Origin: Achromobacter sp. ASV32 | Lineage (GTDB): Bacteria; Pseudomonadota; Gammaproteobacteria; Burkholderiales; Burkholderiaceae_B | Direction: 5' to 3' | DNA length: 64,000 bases | Assembly (NCBI RefSeq): GCF_016428805.1 | Contig: NZ_JAELTJ010000008.1 | Location: forward strand, 1 to 64,000 | In this document: in pieces, positions 9,287 through 17,452 of the stretch | How positions within the stretch are numbered: the first letter of the stretch is position 1 | How the letters are laid out: every line of letters begins with the position of its first letter | Made by a program: the position numbers and the translations under genes | The notes under the pieces: generated by a model | What the model saw: only the letters and a program-made list of their open reading frames with translations | Database searches by the model: none | Told to the model about the DNA's origin: nothing

Positions 9287-10492
9287 ATGACCGTGCATGC
9301 CTATATTTGTGACGCGATCCGCACCCCCTTCGGCCGCTACGGCGGCGCGCTGGCGACGGTGCGTCCCGACGACCTCGCGGCGGTAGCCATCAAGGCCCTT
9401 GTGGCGCGCAACCCTGGCGTGCGCTGGGAAGAAATCGACGATGCCATCCTGGGTTGCGCCAACCAGGCCGGCGAAGACAACCGCAACGTTGCCCGCATGG
9501 CCACGTTGCTGGCCGGCCTGCCGGTCGAAGTGCCAGGCGCCACCGTCAACCGCCTGTGCGGTTCGGGCCTGGACGCCATCGGCAGCGCCGCGCGCGCCAT
9601 CCGCGCTGGCGAAGCCGGCCTGATGCTGGCCGGCGGCGTCGAAAGCATGAGCCGCGCGCCGTTCGTCATGGGCAAGGCCGACAGCGCGTTCTCGCGCAGC
9701 GCCGCCATTTACGACACCACCATCGGCTGGCGCTTCATCAACAAGCTGATGAAGGCCCAGTACGGCGTCGACTCGATGCCCGAAACGGCCGAAAACGTCG
9801 CAGACGACTTCAAGATCAATCGCGAAGACCAGGATCTGTTCGCGCTGGCCAGCCAGCAAAAGACGGCCCGCGCCCAGAAAGAAGGTTTCTTCGACACCGA
9901 AATCGTGCCGGTCTCGATCGCCCAGAAAAAGGGCGACCCGATCATCGTCTCCAAGGACGAACACCCCCGCGAAACCAGCCTTGAAGCGCTGGCCAAGCTC
10001 AAGGGCGTGGTCCGCGAAGGCGGCACTGTCACCGCCGGCAACGCCTCGGGCGTGAATGACGGCGCCGCCGCGCTGCTGCTGGCCGACGAAAAGGGCGCGG
10101 CCCGCCACGGCCTGACCCCGCGTGCCCGCGTGGTGGGCATGGCCACCGCCGGCGTCGCGCCGCGCATCATGGGCATCGGCCCGGCGCCCGCGACCCGCAA
10201 GGTGCTGGCCCAGACTGGCCTGACCCTGGACCAGATGGACGTGATCGAGCTGAACGAAGCCTTTGCCGCCCAGGGCCTGGCCGTGCTGCGCCAACTGGGC
10301 ATCGCCGACAATGATCCGCGTGTGAACCCCAATGGCGGCGCGATCGCCCTGGGCCACCCGCTGGGCGCCAGCGGCGCCCGCCTGGCCACCACCGCGATCA
10401 ACCAGCTGCACCGCACCGGCGGCCGCTACGCGCTTTGCACGATGTGCATCGGCGTGGGTCAGGGCATCGCCCTGATCATCGAGCGCGTCTGA
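9287..10492 (+). CDS. pcaF: 3-oxoadipyl-CoA thiolase
   Basis: Thiolase of 401 aa splitting 3-oxoadipyl-CoA into succinyl-CoA and acetyl-CoA, the last step of the beta-ketoadipate (protocatechuate/catechol) pathway. Catalytic Cys91 (NRLCGSG), His357 (ALGHPLGASGAR) and Cys387 (CTMCIGVGQG) are present. The stretch GCANQAGEDNRNVARMA and the 401-aa length are typical of PcaF/PaaJ rather than acetoacetyl-CoA thiolases. No pcaIJ, pcaD or other ring-cleavage genes are in the window, so it is uncoupled from a pca operon here; a broader thiolase role is possible. It is convergent with the DUF192 gene. Confidence 0.9.
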   Translation: MTVHAYICDAIRTPFGRYGGALATVRPDDLAAVAIKALVARNPGVRWEEIDDAILGCANQAGEDNRNVARMATLLAGLPVEVPGATVNRLCGSGLDAIGSAARAIRAGEAGLMLAGGVESMSRAPFVMGKADSAFSRSAAIYDTTIGWRFINKLMKAQYGVDSMPETAENVADDFKINREDQDLFALASQQKTARAQKEGFFDTEIVPVSIAQKKGDPIIVSKDEHPRETSLEALAKLKGVVREGGTVTAGNASGVNDGAAALLLADEKGAARHGLTPRARVVGMATAGVAPRIMGIGPAPATRKVLAQTGLTLDQMDVIELNEAFAAQGLAVLRQLGIADNDPRVNPNGGAIALGHPLGASGARLATTAINQLHRTGGRYALCTMCIGVGQGIALIIERV

Positions 10493-10583
10493 TCCGGCGC
10501 CGGCCTGCCACGCATTCAGACCGCAACGCAGGCCGCATTCCACGACAAGCGGCGTCCGCCCGCCGGCCGGGCGGCCAGACAAA

Positions 10584-10611
10584 CAAGGGAGCCCTCGGGC
10601 TCCCTTGCTTT
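10584..10611. terminator. Bidirectional terminator between pcaF and DUF192 gene
   Basis: An 11-bp perfect stem (CAAGGGAGCCC / GGGCTCCCTTG) with a 2-base turn sits between two convergent genes. It is followed by CTTT on the plus strand and TTTGTC on the minus strand. Confidence 0.8.
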
Positions 10612-10657
10612 ATGATCCGGGCGGCAAGGCCAAGGCCTGCCACCCCGGCGTGTGTCT

Positions 10658-11176
10658 TCAGGGCAAACCGTCGATTTTCCGGCCGGCCTTGATGCCGTGG
10701 CCTTCGAACCAGCCCTGGGCCATTTCCAGCGCGTAGCGCACCGGTTTCTTGGCGCAGTGGGCGTCATCGGTCTGCGGCGCCATGTCTTCGATGTTGACGA
10801 TCGTGCCGTCGTCGGCGATAAAAGCGATCGACAGCGGCAGGATGGTGTTGCGCATCCAGAAGCATTGCACGTCGGGCTGCTCGAAGACGAACAGCATGCC
10901 GTCGTTGCCCGGCAGTTCCTTGCGGAACATGAGGCCGTCGCGGCGAGTGGCTTCCGTATTGGCGACTTCTGCGCGGATAATATGGATACCGGCAGCCAGT
11001 TGCGTGGTGGGCAGCGGCGCTTGCGGCCCGCTCGGCGCTTGCGCGCGGGCGGCCAGGGGCAGGGCCAGCGCGGCGGCGCTCAGCAGCGCGCAAACCGCGC
11101 CGCGCGATGCCGCTTTAATGAACGCTGTTTCGAACAACGTACGACCAACCTGAAACAAAGCAGCATTCTTCAGCAT
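10658..11176 (-). CDS. Secreted DUF192 protein
   Basis: Protein of 172 aa. Residues ~25-46 (ending ALPLAARAQ) look like a signal peptide, unusually preceded by ~24 residues, so the true start might be internal, although no better ATG exists. The rest is a single DUF192 domain (residues ~62-165), recognised by the family pattern RDGLMFRKELPGNDGMLFVF, CFWMRN and PLSIAFI.DDGTIV. DUF192 proteins are small periplasmic or extracytoplasmic beta proteins of unknown function; some archaeal relatives sit next to other domains. It is transcribed away from the cold-shock gene, from which it is separated by a terminator. Confidence 0.85.
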   Translation of the reverse strand: MLKNAALFQVGRTLFETAFIKAASRGAVCALLSAAALALPLAARAQAPSGPQAPLPTTQLAAGIHIIRAEVANTEATRRDGLMFRKELPGNDGMLFVFEQPDVQCFWMRNTILPLSIAFIADDGTIVNIEDMAPQTDDAHCAKKPVRYALEMAQGWFEGHGIKAGRKIDGLP

Positions 11177-11213
11177 AACCAGATGCGGTAATCGCAGTAA
11201 TAAGAAAATAACA

Positions 11214-11237
11214 AGGCGGGGCCCGAAAGCCCCGCCT
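11214..11237 (-). terminator. Terminator of the cold-shock gene
   Basis: A 9-bp perfect stem (AGGCGGGGC / GCCCCGCCT, loop CCGAAA on the plus strand). On the minus strand it is followed by TGTTATTTTCTTATT, a T-rich tail, about 40 bases after the stop codon. Confidence 0.8.
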
Positions 11238-11277
11238 GATAATGGCGCAACCTTACCATTGCGCTGTAAAGGGTAAC

Positions 11278-11523
11278 TCAGGCAGCAGTGATATTGAGCG
11301 CCTGTTTGCCTTTGGGCCCCTGGATAATCTCGAAAGCCACTTTCTGGCCTTCTTTCAGGGTTTTAAAACCATTCATCTGGATAGACGAAAAGTGGGCGAA
11401 CAGATCTTCACCGCCGTCGTCGGGCGTAATGAAGCCAAACCCCTTTGCATCGTTGAACCATTTGACGGTGCCCGTCGATTTGGGATTGTCCCCTTGGACG
11501 GCGGTTGCGGTCGTATCAGACAT
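11278..11523 (-). CDS. Cold-shock-domain protein
   Basis: Single cold-shock (OB-fold) protein of 81 aa that binds single-stranded RNA/DNA and acts as an RNA chaperone. RNP-1-like KGFGFI and RNP-2-like DLFAHF are present inside [17 protein letters not shown]. It carries an extra ~14-residue N-terminal tail ([15 protein letters not shown]) compared with the ~67-residue CspA core. The start ATG 11523 has GAGG about 8 bases upstream; the frame is open 13 codons further, but that part has no homology. The 225 bases upstream, shared with divergent clpS, may carry the long 5-prime leader usual for this family. Whether it is cold-inducible cannot be read. Confidence 0.95.
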   Translation of the reverse strand: MSDTTATAVQGDNPKSTGTVKWFNDAKGFGFITPDDGGEDLFAHFSSIQMNGFKTLKEGQKVAFEIIQGPKGKQALNITAA

Positions 11524-11748
11524 GCGGACTGCCTCATTGAATCGTATGTTGACGAAGGGCATCGCGGCCTAGACCCCTGTCCCCCCTCCGGCCTCCTGGC
11601 AGGTTTTCGGTGAATTGAAAACCCCAGAATGCGTGGATAATGCGCCGCTTTTCTTTGTGTAGTCAAGTATGGAAACTACGCATTTCTACCTGTAATTTTG
11701 CGTAAGTTACATGCAAGCCGTCCCCTGATTAAATAGAATAGCCGCCCT

Positions 11749-12063
11749 ATGAGTTCTACCTTGGATACCCAGCATGATTTGGCCGTCGAGAAGGCCCCGG
11801 CGCGCGTTGCGCCGCCTCCGATGTACCAGGTCCTGTTGCTGAATGACGACTACACCCCGATGGAGTTTGTCGTGAAGGTGCTGCAGAAATTCTTCAACAA
11901 GAACCACGAAGAGGCCACCCGGATCATGTTGCAGGTGCATCACGAGGGCCGTGGTGTGTGCGGAGTCTATCCGCGCGACCTCGCGGCCACCCGGATTGCC
12001 CAGGTGGCTCAGTATGCGCGGGCGCGTCAGCACCCGCTGCAGTGTGTGATGGAACCGGTCTAG
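11749..12063 (+). CDS. clpS: ATP-dependent Clp protease adaptor ClpS
   Basis: Adaptor of 104 aa that binds the N domain of ClpA and delivers N-degron substrates to ClpAP. The conserved core [20 protein letters not shown] (binding-pocket Asn-Asp-Asp), [16 protein letters not shown] and the C-terminal helix [11 protein letters not shown] are all present. No Shine-Dalgarno sequence is visible before ATG 11749 (AATAGCCGCCCT), while A+T-rich TAAATA/TAGAAT elements lie only ~10-19 bases upstream, so the mRNA may be leaderless or nearly so. It has its own terminator and, unlike in many relatives, is not adjacent to clpA, which starts 7.7 kb downstream. Confidence 0.97.
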   Translation: MSSTLDTQHDLAVEKAPARVAPPPMYQVLLLNDDYTPMEFVVKVLQKFFNKNHEEATRIMLQVHHEGRGVCGVYPRDLAATRIAQVAQYARARQHPLQCVMEPV

Positions 12064-12078
12064 CACGTAGAACAAAAA

Positions 12079-12103
12079 AACGCCGCCGCAAACAGGCGGC
12101 GTT
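12079..12103 (+). terminator. clpS terminator
   Basis: A 9-bp stem (AACGCCGCC / GGCGGCGTT) with loop GCAAACA directly after clpS, followed by GTGTTGC. The A-run on its left side would give a T-rich tail for minus-strand transcripts as well. Confidence 0.7.
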
Positions 12104-12214
12104 GTGTTGCACAGGATCAGGACGCAGTCCCCGCGCACGGAGAAGCGCGCGGGTGTCAGGTCGGCAGCTCCGCCGCAAAGGAGCGATGCATTTGAGTAGG
12201 CGGGGAGGTTTGCC

Positions 12215-15200
12215 GTGAGTGGAAAGAACAGCAAGACCTGGCTGGCGGTAGCCGGCGTGATCGTATTGGCCGGCGCCCTGGGCGTGGGCTGGTGGATGGG
12301 CAAGGGCGGACAATCCGCCGCGCCCGCCGCGCCGCCGGCGGCAACGTCCGCGGCTGCCTCTGGCACCGCCACGCCTGCCGGCGAGGCCAAGCCCGCCGCC
12401 TTGCCGGCCTCGGCCGTGGTCGGCGCGGCCGACCCGTTTGCCGCGCTCAATTGCCAGCCACGCCAGTTCAACGACACGTTGGCGTTGGCGATCACCTTCA
12501 CGCAGCCGGTCGACTCCAAGGCCAAGCTCGAGAGCTTCCTGCAGGTCATTGATACCGGCTCCGCGTCGGGCAAGGCCGACCAGGACAGCGAACAGGCCGC
12601 CCGCGCCGGCGACCAGCCCGCCTCGGTCAAGCCGGGCGATTCGGCCCCCAAGGGCAAGATCGTCCAGGGCAACTGGGTGGTGGGCGACAACCCCCGCATG
12701 GTCTATTTCCCCTACGTCCAGCCGCAGCGCTCGTACGCCATCTCGGTGCGCGCCGGCCTGCCGGGCGCGGGCGAAAAGGTCACGCTGCCGACGGCGTCGC
12801 ACTGCGAAGTGACCACCGAAGCCATGCCGCCCTCGTTCTATTTCGCCAGCCGCGGCGTGGTGCTGCCGGCCGGCCAGAACGGCGGCCTGCCGGTCGCGAC
12901 CGTCAACGTGCCCGAGGTGGACGTGCAGTTTCTGCGCGTGGCCCCCGAGCGCGTGCCGGAACTGTTCGACTCCGTACTGCGCATCGGCCGCACGGCCAAC
13001 GCCTCGTCGGATGACGATGACAGCGCGGGCGGTTACGACGAAGACGACGAGTGGCGCTATTCCGACAACCGCAGCCTGAAAGGCTCGGTCAGCAACTGGG
13101 ACCTGGATCGCCTGAACACGCTGACCACCAGCGTCTACCAGGGCCGCTTCCTGACGGACGACAAGCCCAACCGCCGCCACGTCACCTTCCTGCCCGTCGA
13201 AGGCGTCAAGGAACTGCAGGAACCCGGTATCTATATCGCGGTAATGAGCCAGCCGGGCCGTTTCCGCTACGAGTACCAAGTCACCTATTTCTACGTCAGC
13301 GACATCGGCCTGCACGCCCGCCGCTATAGCGATCGCATCGAGGCCTACTCGGTGTCGCTCAAGAGCGGCCAAGCCATCTCGGGCGCGGTGTTCGAGCTGG
13401 TCGATGGTGCCGGCAAGTCGCTGGCCAAGGCCCAGGCCGATGCCCAGGGCCATGTGCGCTTCGAAGGCAGCTTCGCCAACGCGCGCGTCATCCGCGCCTC
13501 GCGCGACAAGGAAATGACCGTGCTGGCGCTGGGCGAACCGGCGCTGGACCTGTCCGAGTTCGACACGGGCGGCCATATTTCCCGCCCGAACAACCTGTTC
13601 GTCTACGCCGGCCGCAATCTGTACCGACCCGGTGAAACCTTCCATGTATCGGTGCTGCCGCGCGACCTGGACGGCCGCGTGATGCCGGCCTCGCCCCTGA
13701 CCGCCACGATCAAGCGTCCCGACGGCCGCGTGGTGTCGACGAATCTGTGGCAGCCCGCCAAGGACCTGCAGGGCTACGTCGAACGCGCGATCGATCTGCC
13801 GCCGGACGCGCAGACCGGCGCCTGGATGCTGGAGCTGCGTGTCGACCCCGCGTCGCGCACGCCGGACGCCTCGTGGAAGTTCCAGGTCGAGGAATTCCTG
13901 CCCGAACGCATGAAGATGACGCTGACCTCCGACCAGGAGGTGTTGTCGCCGAGCGATAGCCTGACGGTCGATGTGCAGGGCGACTACCTGTATGGCGCGC
14001 CCGCCGCCGGCAACCGCCTGCTGTCCAGCTTCCAGGTCAAGCGCGACCGCTTTGCCCTGCCGCAGCAGTGGCCGGGCTTCATCTTCGGTGACGTGGCCGA
14101 CGACACCCGCCGCCATTTCGAGGAACTGCCCGAGGCCGCGCTGGATTCCACCGGTGCCGCCCAGCTCGAGATCGAGCCGCGTACCGACGGTACCCATTCG
14201 CCCATGAAGGTGCGGGTCTCGGCCAGCCTGCTGGAATCGGGCGGCCGCCCGGTGGTGCGCTCGATCGAGCGCAGCGTCTGGCCCGCCGACAAGCTGATCG
14301 CCGTGCGTCCGCAGTTCGACAGCGATGTGGCCCGCGAAGGCGCGCCCGCCGCCTTCGAAGTGCTGCGCGTGGATGCGCAGGGCAAGATCGCGCCGCTGCC
14401 GCAAGCGCAGATGCGCCTGTATCGCGAAGAACGCCAGTACTACTGGCGCTTTGACGACCAACGCGGCTGGAACAGCGGTTATACCGAAACCGAAGAACTG
14501 GTCGATTCGCGCGAAATCGCGCTGAACGACCGCAGTCAGCTGACCGTCCCGGTCAAGTGGGGCCGCTATCGCCTGGAAATCGCCGATCCCGAAACGGGTG
14601 AAACCCTGCGCTACCGCTTCTACGCGGGCTGGAACGCGCAGGACGCCGACGCCATGGGCAACCGCCCCGACCGCGTCCAGATGAAGCTCGAAGGCGTGCC
14701 GGCCAAGCCGGGCGACTCCGTCAAGCTGACGCTGACGCCGCCGCACGACGGCCAGGCGCTGATCACCGTCGAAGGCGACCGCATGCTGTGGTCCACCTGG
14801 GTGGCCGTGAAGGCAACGGGCACGCAAGTGGAGATCCCCATCGACAAGACCTGGAAGCGTCACGACCTGTACGTGGCCGCGGCGGTGTTCCGTCCCGGCA
14901 GCGAAGGCGACCGCGTGACCCCGGCGCGCGCGCTGGGCCTGGCCTTCCTGCCGATCGCCAGCGCCGACCGCAAGCTGGACGTCAAGCTGACGGCCGCCGC
15001 CAAGACCGAGCCCGAAACCAAGACCACCGTGCGCGTCAAGGTGGACGGCGCCCAGGGCAAGCAAGCCATGGTGACGCTGTCGGCCGTGGACGTGGGCATT
15101 CTCAACATCAACCAGTACCGCACGCCCGACCCGCTGGACTTCTTCTTCGGCAAGCACCGCTACGCGCCCGAATTGCTGGACATGTACGGCAAGCTCATCG

Positions 15201-17452
15201 AAAAGATGGACGGCACCAAGGGCAAGCTGAAGTGGGGCGGTGACGCCGCCATGCGCGGCGACAGCAAGAGCCTGCCCAAGAAGGTCAAGCTGGTCGACCT
15301 GTTCTCGGGTCCGGTCAAGCTGAACGACAAGGGCGAGGCCGACATCCCGCTGGACCTGCCTGACTTCAATGGCACGCTGCGCCTGATGGCCGTTGCGTTC
15401 ACGCCGGACAACTTCGGCAGCACCGACACCGAGATGGTGGTGGCGGCGCCGATCGTGGCCGAACTGAACACGCCGCGCTTCATTACCCCGGGCGACCAGG
15501 CCGCCATCGCGCTGGACGTCACCAACCTGAGCGGCGCCGACCAGAAAGTGACGGTCAAGCTGGAAGCGCTGGATCCGCTGGGCATCGTCGACGGTACGCG
15601 CACCGTGACGCTCAAGGACAAGCAACGCACCACGCTGCGCTTTAACGCCACCACCACCGGTTCCTACGGCCTGGGCCTGATCCGCCTGACCGTGGACGGG
15701 CAGGGCGGCGGCAAGCCCGTGCATATCGTGCGTGAATCGGTGCTGCAGGTGCAACCGGCCTACGCGGCCGAGCGCCAGGTGCGCCGCCTGCGCCTGAACC
15801 CGGGCGAAAGCAACGCGCCGCAAGCCTCGTGGGTGGCGTCTTACTATCCGGACTCCACCACTGTCAGCCTGACGGTCTCGAACCGCCCGCCGTTCAACGT
15901 CAACCGCCTGGTCGAAGGCCTGCTCAACTACCCCTACGGTTGCACCGAGCAGACTATCAGCGCGACCCTGCCCTGGGTCATGCTGGACGAGGACGCCGCC
16001 AAGCAGTTCGGCCTGAAGCCGCGCACCCAGGCTGAACGCGAAGCCAAGGTCGCCGGCGCCATCGGCCGCCTGTCGGGCATGCGCAACGCGGTGGGTTCGT
16101 ACAACCTGTGGAGCAGCTCGTCCTCGCGCGATGTGTGGCTGACGGCCTATGCCGTGGGCTTCCTGCAGGATGCCCGCGACAAGGGCTTCTCGGTGCCCGA
16201 GGCGTCGCTGGACCGTTCGCGCCAGTGGCTGCTCGAACAAGTGCAGCAGAGCTCCGGCTCGTTCGGCACCTGGTCGGCCAACCTGAAGCGCAACCTCGAG
16301 TCGGGCCGCCTGGACAGCGGCGACATCAACACGCTGCGTGAAGACCACCGCCGCTTTGCCGGCCTGGCCACCGCCGTGCTGGCGCTGGCGCGCGACAAGA
16401 AGGCGCCGCTCTCCACCGTGCGTCAGCTGTTCGACAACTACCAGGACCGCGCGCGTTCGCCGCTGCCCCTGATCCAACTGGCCGCTGCCTTCAAGCTGAT
16501 GGGCGACGAAGGGCGCATGAAGTCCGCGCTGGATCAGGCCATGGCGCGCGACTACGGCATCAACCGCCGCAACCAGAGCGCCTACTACGACGAGTGGATG
16601 GGCGACTACGGCAGCGCCGTGCGCGACTACGCCCTGGCATATGCGCTGGCCAACCAGTACCAGCTGCGCCACGACCGCGTGGAAAACCTGATGACGCAGC
16701 TGGCCGCGCGCCTGGGCAACCGTTCATACCTGTCGACGCAAGAGCAGATGGCCCTGTTGCTGGCTGCCCGCGCCGCCGGTGGCGACAAGGGCACGCCGTG
16801 GGAAGCCACGCTGACCGTCAACGGCGCTCGCAAGCCGCTGACGGGCGGCAAGTCCGACCAGACGGTGTCCCTGACCGCGGCCGACCTGGCCAACACCCAG
16901 CTCGTCAACACCGGCAGCCAGTCGCTGTTCATCGAGTACGACATCCAGGGCAGCCCGACGACCGTGCCCGCGCCGCGCAATGACGTGATCCAGCTCAAGC
17001 GTGGCTGGTACCGTCCTGACGGCCGGCCGTGGGATGGCGGCACGCTGCAGACCGGCGACATGCTGGTGGTGTGGGTCCAGGCCAGCGCCAACCAGAACAT
17101 TCCGGACGGCCTGCTGGTGGACCGCGTGCCCGCCGGCTTCGAGGTCGAAAACCTGAACCTGTCGCAAAGCCCCGAAATGCAGGACTGGAGCATCGGCGGG
17201 CGCCGCGTGGCCGACGCGATGGCCGATCCCAACATCAAGCACCGCGAATTCCGCGATGATCGTTATGTTGCGGCGGTGTCGCTGGGCCGCGGCAAGGTGG
17301 ACGTGTTCTATCTGGTGCGGGTCGTCACGCCGGGCCGCTACTCGGTGCCCTCGACGGTGGCCGAGGATATGTACCGTCCCGAGATCCGCGGTGTAGGCGA
17401 GCAATGGAGCACGGTCGAAATCCGCGATCGCAGCGCCAAGCAGCGTCCTTGA
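12215..17452 (+). CDS. Bacterial alpha-2-macroglobulin (YfhM-type)
   Basis: Large periplasmic protease-trapping protein of 1745 aa, thought to protect the envelope when the outer membrane is breached. The thioester motif is intact: NYPYGCTEQT with Cys1243 and Gln1246, which would covalently capture attacking proteases. Macroglobulin domains (residues ~400-1000) precede an alpha-2-macroglobulin middle domain (LVDLFSGPVKLNDKGEADIP...) and the thioester/complement domain. Starts at GTG 12215 with GGGGAGG 7 bases upstream. The N-terminus is a transmembrane anchor (residues ~9-29, no lipobox cysteine), unlike the lipoprotein form in Escherichia coli. An acidic insert (SSDDDDSAGGYDEDDE) lies near residue 270. 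Its 3-prime end overlaps pbpC, its usual functional partner. Confidence 0.95.
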   Translation: MSGKNSKTWLAVAGVIVLAGALGVGWWMGKGGQSAAPAAPPAATSAAASGTATPAGEAKPAALPASAVVGAADPFAALNCQPRQFNDTLALAITFTQPVDSKAKLESFLQVIDTGSASGKADQDSEQAARAGDQPASVKPGDSAPKGKIVQGNWVVGDNPRMVYFPYVQPQRSYAISVRAGLPGAGEKVTLPTASHCEVTTEAMPPSFYFASRGVVLPAGQNGGLPVATVNVPEVDVQFLRVAPERVPELFDSVLRIGRTANASSDDDDSAGGYDEDDEWRYSDNRSLKGSVSNWDLDRLNTLTTSVYQGRFLTDDKPNRRHVTFLPVEGVKELQEPGIYIAVMSQPGRFRYEYQVTYFYVSDIGLHARRYSDRIEAYSVSLKSGQAISGAVFELVDGAGKSLAKAQADAQGHVRFEGSFANARVIRASRDKEMTVLALGEPALDLSEFDTGGHISRPNNLFVYAGRNLYRPGETFHVSVLPRDLDGRVMPASPLTATIKRPDGRVVSTNLWQPAKDLQGYVERAIDLPPDAQTGAWMLELRVDPASRTPDASWKFQVEEFLPERMKMTLTSDQEVLSPSDSLTVDVQGDYLYGAPAAGNRLLSSFQVKRDRFALPQQWPGFIFGDVADDTRRHFEELPEAALDSTGAAQLEIEPRTDGTHSPMKVRVSASLLESGGRPVVRSIERSVWPADKLIAVRPQFDSDVAREGAPAAFEVLRVDAQGKIAPLPQAQMRLYREERQYYWRFDDQRGWNSGYTETEELVDSREIALNDRSQLTVPVKWGRYRLEIADPETGETLRYRFYAGWNAQDADAMGNRPDRVQMKLEGVPAKPGDSVKLTLTPPHDGQALITVEGDRMLWSTWVAVKATGTQVEIPIDKTWKRHDLYVAAAVFRPGSEGDRVTPARALGLAFLPIASADRKLDVKLTAAAKTEPETKTTVRVKVDGAQGKQAMVTLSAVDVGILNINQYRTPDPLDFFFGKHRYAPELLDMYGKLIEKMDGTKGKLKWGGDAAMRGDSKSLPKKVKLVDLFSGPVKLNDKGEADIPLDLPDFNGTLRLMAVAFTPDNFGSTDTEMVVAAPIVAELNTPRFITPGDQAAIALDVTNLSGADQKVTVKLEALDPLGIVDGTRTVTLKDKQRTTLRFNATTTGSYGLGLIRLTVDGQGGGKPVHIVRESVLQVQPAYAAERQVRRLRLNPGESNAPQASWVASYYPDSTTVSLTVSNRPPFNVNRLVEGLLNYPYGCTEQTISATLPWVMLDEDAAKQFGLKPRTQAEREAKVAGAIGRLSGMRNAVGSYNLWSSSSSRDVWLTAYAVGFLQDARDKGFSVPEASLDRSRQWLLEQVQQSSGSFGTWSANLKRNLESGRLDSGDINTLREDHRRFAGLATAVLALARDKKAPLSTVRQLFDNYQDRARSPLPLIQLAAAFKLMGDEGRMKSALDQAMARDYGINRRNQSAYYDEWMGDYGSAVRDYALAYALANQYQLRHDRVENLMTQLAARLGNRSYLSTQEQMALLLAARAAGGDKGTPWEATLTVNGARKPLTGGKSDQTVSLTAADLANTQLVNTGSQSLFIEYDIQGSPTTVPAPRNDVIQLKRGWYRPDGRPWDGGTLQTGDMLVVWVQASANQNIPDGLLVDRVPAGFEVENLNLSQSPEMQDWSIGGRRVADAMADPNIKHREFRDDRYVAAVSLGRGKVDVFYLVRVVTPGRYSVPSTVAEDMYRPEIRGVGEQWSTVEIRDRSAKQRP

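Noticed and set aside
11924-16672. A 1582-residue open frame on the minus strand opposite the alpha-2-macroglobulin gene
   Set aside because: It is antisense to a gene with intact family motifs, is His/Arg/Gln-rich with no recognisable domain, and is the usual shadow of high-G+C third-position bias.
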